Assembly: GCA_023374025.1 (NCBI GenBank)
Contig: SIJG01000018.1
Coordinates: 837,947-901,946 of the forward strand
Direction: 5' to 3'
Origin: Heterodera schachtii
Taxonomy: Eukaryota > Nematoda > Chromadorea > Rhabditida > Heteroderidae
DNA: 64,000 bases
Shown: positions 61,342 through 64,000 of the stretch, one piece after another
Layout: every line of letters starts with the position of its first letter
How positions within the stretch are numbered: the stretch's first letter is position 1
The notes under the pieces: model-generated
What the model was told of the DNA's origin: nothing
Database searches by the model: none
Seen by the model: the letters and a program-made list of their open reading frames with translations, nothing else
Program-made: the position numbers and the translations under genes

Positions 61342-62293
61342 AAAATTGAAGAATATGTGTACCAAACCGAATTGTACGAATGATATATCATTCGACGCCT
61401 CTCGGCTGTAATGCACGAATCTCAAAGAATTTTTTGGCGGAAACCACTTTGGGCCAAGTTATGGGCCCGGGACTGAAGTGGAAAAATGGCTGTGGGACTG
61501 AACCGTCCAAAGCCTTAAAACGCATAAAATGCAACAAAAAAGATATCTATCGCTTCCTCTCGGCATGTAAAGGATGAATCCAAAAGAATTTTTGATCCAA
61601 AAGGGAACTGACAAAAGTTATGGGTCCTCAAACCCTCAAAAAATAAAAAAAATTGTAATGGACTAAAGTGTACAAATTAAAAGTGAATTGGTGAGTGTAT
61701 TTTGGCCATAACACCGCACACTCGACTACGGCGGCCAGTAGGTGTGGCGAGACTACGGGCTACGGAAGAAGTCCGCGCGTGATCCGCAGGCGGTTGACTG
61801 ATTGGCGGGGGCCCTTCGGGCCCCCGCAGTCAACCGCCTGTGGCGCTCGTCAGACTGCTTCCTCCGCCCTCCGTCTCGCCCCACTACTTGCTCCGTCTTC
61901 GCATGCTCGCCAAGGCGGGCGCTGCGCGCCCTCAGAAATGGATTCCCGGCAATTATAAACCAAGAGGAACGACCCATTACAATTTTTTTATTTTTTGAGG
62001 GTTTGAGGACCCATAACTTTTGTCAGTTCCCTTTTGGATCAAAAATTCTTTTGGATTCATCCTTTACATGCCGAGAGGAAGCGATAGATATCTTTTTTGT
62101 TGCATTTTATGCGTTTTAAGGCTTTGGACGGTTCAGTCCCACAGCCATTTTTCCACTTCAGTCCCGGGCCCATAACTTGGCCCAAAGTGGTTGCCGCCAA
62201 AAAATTCTTTCAGATTCATGCATTACAGACCGAGAGGCGTCGAATGATATATCATTTGTCCAATTCGGTTTGGTACACATATTCTTCAATTTT
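61342..62293. repeat. Foldback element 5 with GC-rich core
   Basis: Two near-perfect inverted arms of about 319 bp (61342-61660 and 61975-62293) flank a 314-bp core (61661-61974) that is clearly GC-richer than its surroundings. Arms include CGAATGATATATCATTCG, an 18-bp perfect palindrome. The core has its own perfect hairpin near 61789-61842, CAGGCGGTTGACTG and its complement around a GGGGGCCC stem. No transposase-length frame exists. It lies just upstream of the RBM42 start. Confidence 0.93.
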
Positions 62294-62299
62294 ACCAAA

Positions 62300-63370
62300 A
62301 AAAGAAGAAAAATTCGATTCGAATTAATGAAAAATCAGCTATTGTTTTTTTTTCGGCGCGGTTTTTTCGAAAAACTTTTTGGGAATAGGGACAAGCGGTG
62401 CCGCGCCACTCCTCCCCACCCCCATCTTTGGGCCCTTTGGGGCGAAGTCCCCTTTTCCACGTTAGTTTTACAAGAGAAAATGAAACAGAAAAACAAAATA
62501 TCGCCATAGTTTGAAATTTTGGGAAGCAGTTTTATTTTTATTTTTTCCAAGAATCAGTCAAATTTCTCAAAAGCAGCAAAATGATGATAGGTAAATCAGC
62601 AGAGTTGGTAGCCTTGGTTAAATGATATACCAATCGCTTTGGCTAGGGTCAAAGCTGATTTTTTTTTTTGAGTGCTAATTTCATTTTGGCATTTCTGGAC
62701 ACCGACTAGGCAATGTCAATGGACAGATGACTACCTATGTTCAATGTGCCTCCGATGATTGAGATACATAATCCATTCCGGCGAAAAATGCAAATCATTT
62801 AAAAATGAATCATTTTCATTGCATGTGATAAAATTTTTATGCGTCCTTGGATTTGTCGAATTTTTCCCGTTATGTCCTTGGAAACCAGTATACCCGCCCT
62901 TGGAAAGCGAGTTTTTCCAATGGTTGGTATAATTTATGTATCTTGTCGGCGTCATGCTTTTACGTATAATGAGATTGATTGATTGATAATTTTGTGGCAT
63001 TTAAAATGCCGTGGTGAAACTCAATCATCCGAGACAATGATGGTCCGCGAGAGGATATATTGTCATATTAACACACCATCCCAAAAAACGAGATGTATAC
63101 CAATAAATAGAGAATGCCAGAGAAAAACATTAGCTTTTTTTCTCTAATTTTTTGTCTCCTTTTGGCGTACTATCTAATATTTTCATTATTCGGAAAAACA
63201 ACATTTACTTCGTGATGTTTAACTTTTTTTCGGCATGTTAAATCCACACCAAATTTTGCATATCGATAGAGAAAAAAATTTTGCATCGGTTAATAGGTCG
63301 GGTCAATATTAAAATGGGTCAAATAGGAAAGTTTTTTCTGTTGAAATGATAAAAAGAATAATTATTTAAG
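62300..63370. other. AT-rich intergenic region
   Basis: No gene or clear repeat was recognised. It lies between foldback element 5 and the coiled-coil gene, whose promoter may lie within it. Confidence 0.45.
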
Positions 63371-63374
63371 TATT

Positions 63375-63990
63375 ATGGCAAAAAGAAAATTAATTAGTAA
63401 GCTAATCGGCCGAGAATCAGCAAAAAAGCGCTGGGACAGAAGAGAGGAGCGACAAGCGCAAACGGCCAAGGCGATACAAGCTCGCCTGGCCAAGAAAAGT
63501 GAGTTTTTTCACCAATTTTTAATTTAAAAATAATTTATTTAAATTTCAGACACTCCACAGCCGAATCCCGATGCCGAAACGCCACAGCAGGACGAAGCAG
63601 GGCCGTCAACATCTGCTGCATCGGCCGGAGAAGCGATGGAGCCGCCACCACCAACTCCAGGGACAGTGCCACCGCCGGACATGGACGAGGAAATTTTTGA
63701 ATTTGATGATTTGCCGCCGTCAACATCCGCCACACCAATCGGCGATTTGGTGCCGCTTTCGACAACACCAACTGCGCCAATGGACACCGGAGAGACGACC
63801 CCGCAACCGCTGGCCATTGACGAGCGATCAGAGCGCATCGAACAACTGGAGAAGCAGCTCAAGGACCGAGATGACACCATCAAATTTCTGCGCGAGCAGG
63901 TGCGAAACCGAGAGGCGCTGATCACTGATCTGCGCCGCCAGCTGGACCAACAAATGGCACCACCGATGGGACCACCAACGAGCAGCAAAA
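63375..63990 (+). CDS. Start of an unrecognised coiled-coil gene (runs off the window)
   Basis: Exon 1 (63375-63498) reads MAKRKLISKLIGRESAKKRWDRREERQAQTAKAIQARLAKK, a basic helix. Exon 2 (63550 to about 63990) gives an acidic Pro/Ser/Thr-rich linker (TPQPNPDAETPQQDEAGPSTS, EEIFEFDDLPPSTS). A strong coiled coil follows (SERIEQLEKQLKDRDDTIKFLREQVRNREALITDLRRQLDQQM), ending at a GTGAGT donor two codons before the edge. Codon use is GC-rich against very AT-rich flanks. The family is unknown; both a host gene and a transposon-encoded protein are possible. Confidence 0.55.
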
Positions 63991-64000
63991 GTGAGTGAAA

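Noticed and set aside
61661..61974. Ribosomal or structural RNA gene in the GC-rich core
   Set aside because: The hairpin is simple, and I could not match it to any known RNA. Composition alone is not enough.

Overview
This is nuclear DNA of a nematode. The evidence is short introns with TTTCAG-type acceptors, tightly packed same-strand gene runs that look like operons, and spliced homologues of conserved animal genes. A degenerate F-box-like gene and a large amount of foldback DNA would suit a plant-parasitic tylenchid such as a cyst nematode, but the exact group is an inference I cannot confirm. No rRNA, tRNA, CRISPR or bacterial-type features were seen.

Layout. 1-1800: no convincing gene. 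1832-20623 is a long minus-strand run: pyruvate dehydrogenase E1 alpha, the U-box ubiquitin ligase UFD2/UBE4, NUDT19-type Nudix hydrolase, serine hydroxymethyltransferase, NDUFAF5, ALG3, SDHD and Cactin. The last four are separated by only about 120-190 bp and look like one operon. 20785-22278 (plus) is the mitochondrial calcium uniporter MCU, divergent from Cactin. 22701-23167 is a foldback element. 23578-26012 (plus) holds an F-box-like gene and a CZIB/DUF866 zinc protein. 26292-28021 (minus) is an INSM/EGL-46 zinc-finger factor. 28200-31300 is mostly microsatellite. 31314-34817 holds three poorly recognised genes. 35286-36942 (plus) is SEC61 gamma followed by phosphomevalonate kinase; 37022-39028 (minus) is a GnRH/AKH-type receptor. 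40674-45545 (minus) is HRD1 and syntaxin-5 with a long N-terminal extension. 45882-48792 (plus) is a duplicated MCFD2-like EF-hand locus with a foldback element in it. 49440-50504 (minus) is enolase-phosphatase E1. 50530-56590 is gene-poor, with a G-rich minisatellite. 56597-58943 (plus) is an unrecognised single-pass membrane protein. 59210-61222 (minus) is RBM42, with a foldback element in an intron. 61342-62293 is a large foldback element with a GC-rich core, and 63375-63990 is the start of a coiled-coil gene that runs off the window.

Functional themes. Many genes are mitochondrial (PDHA, NDUFAF5, SDHD, MCU) or act in the ER secretory and degradation pathway (SEC61G, ALG3, HRD1, UFD2, syntaxin-5, MCFD2). 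Proximity may be chance apart from the operon-like spacing.

The most unusual signal is a set of five long inverted-repeat (foldback) elements between 22.7 and 62.3 kb. They fall into two sequence-related groups and sit in introns or between genes. The EF-hand locus may also use alternative splicing of a shared signal-peptide exon. Exon boundaries were read by eye from splice consensus and homology, so gene ends are firmer than internal exon edges.
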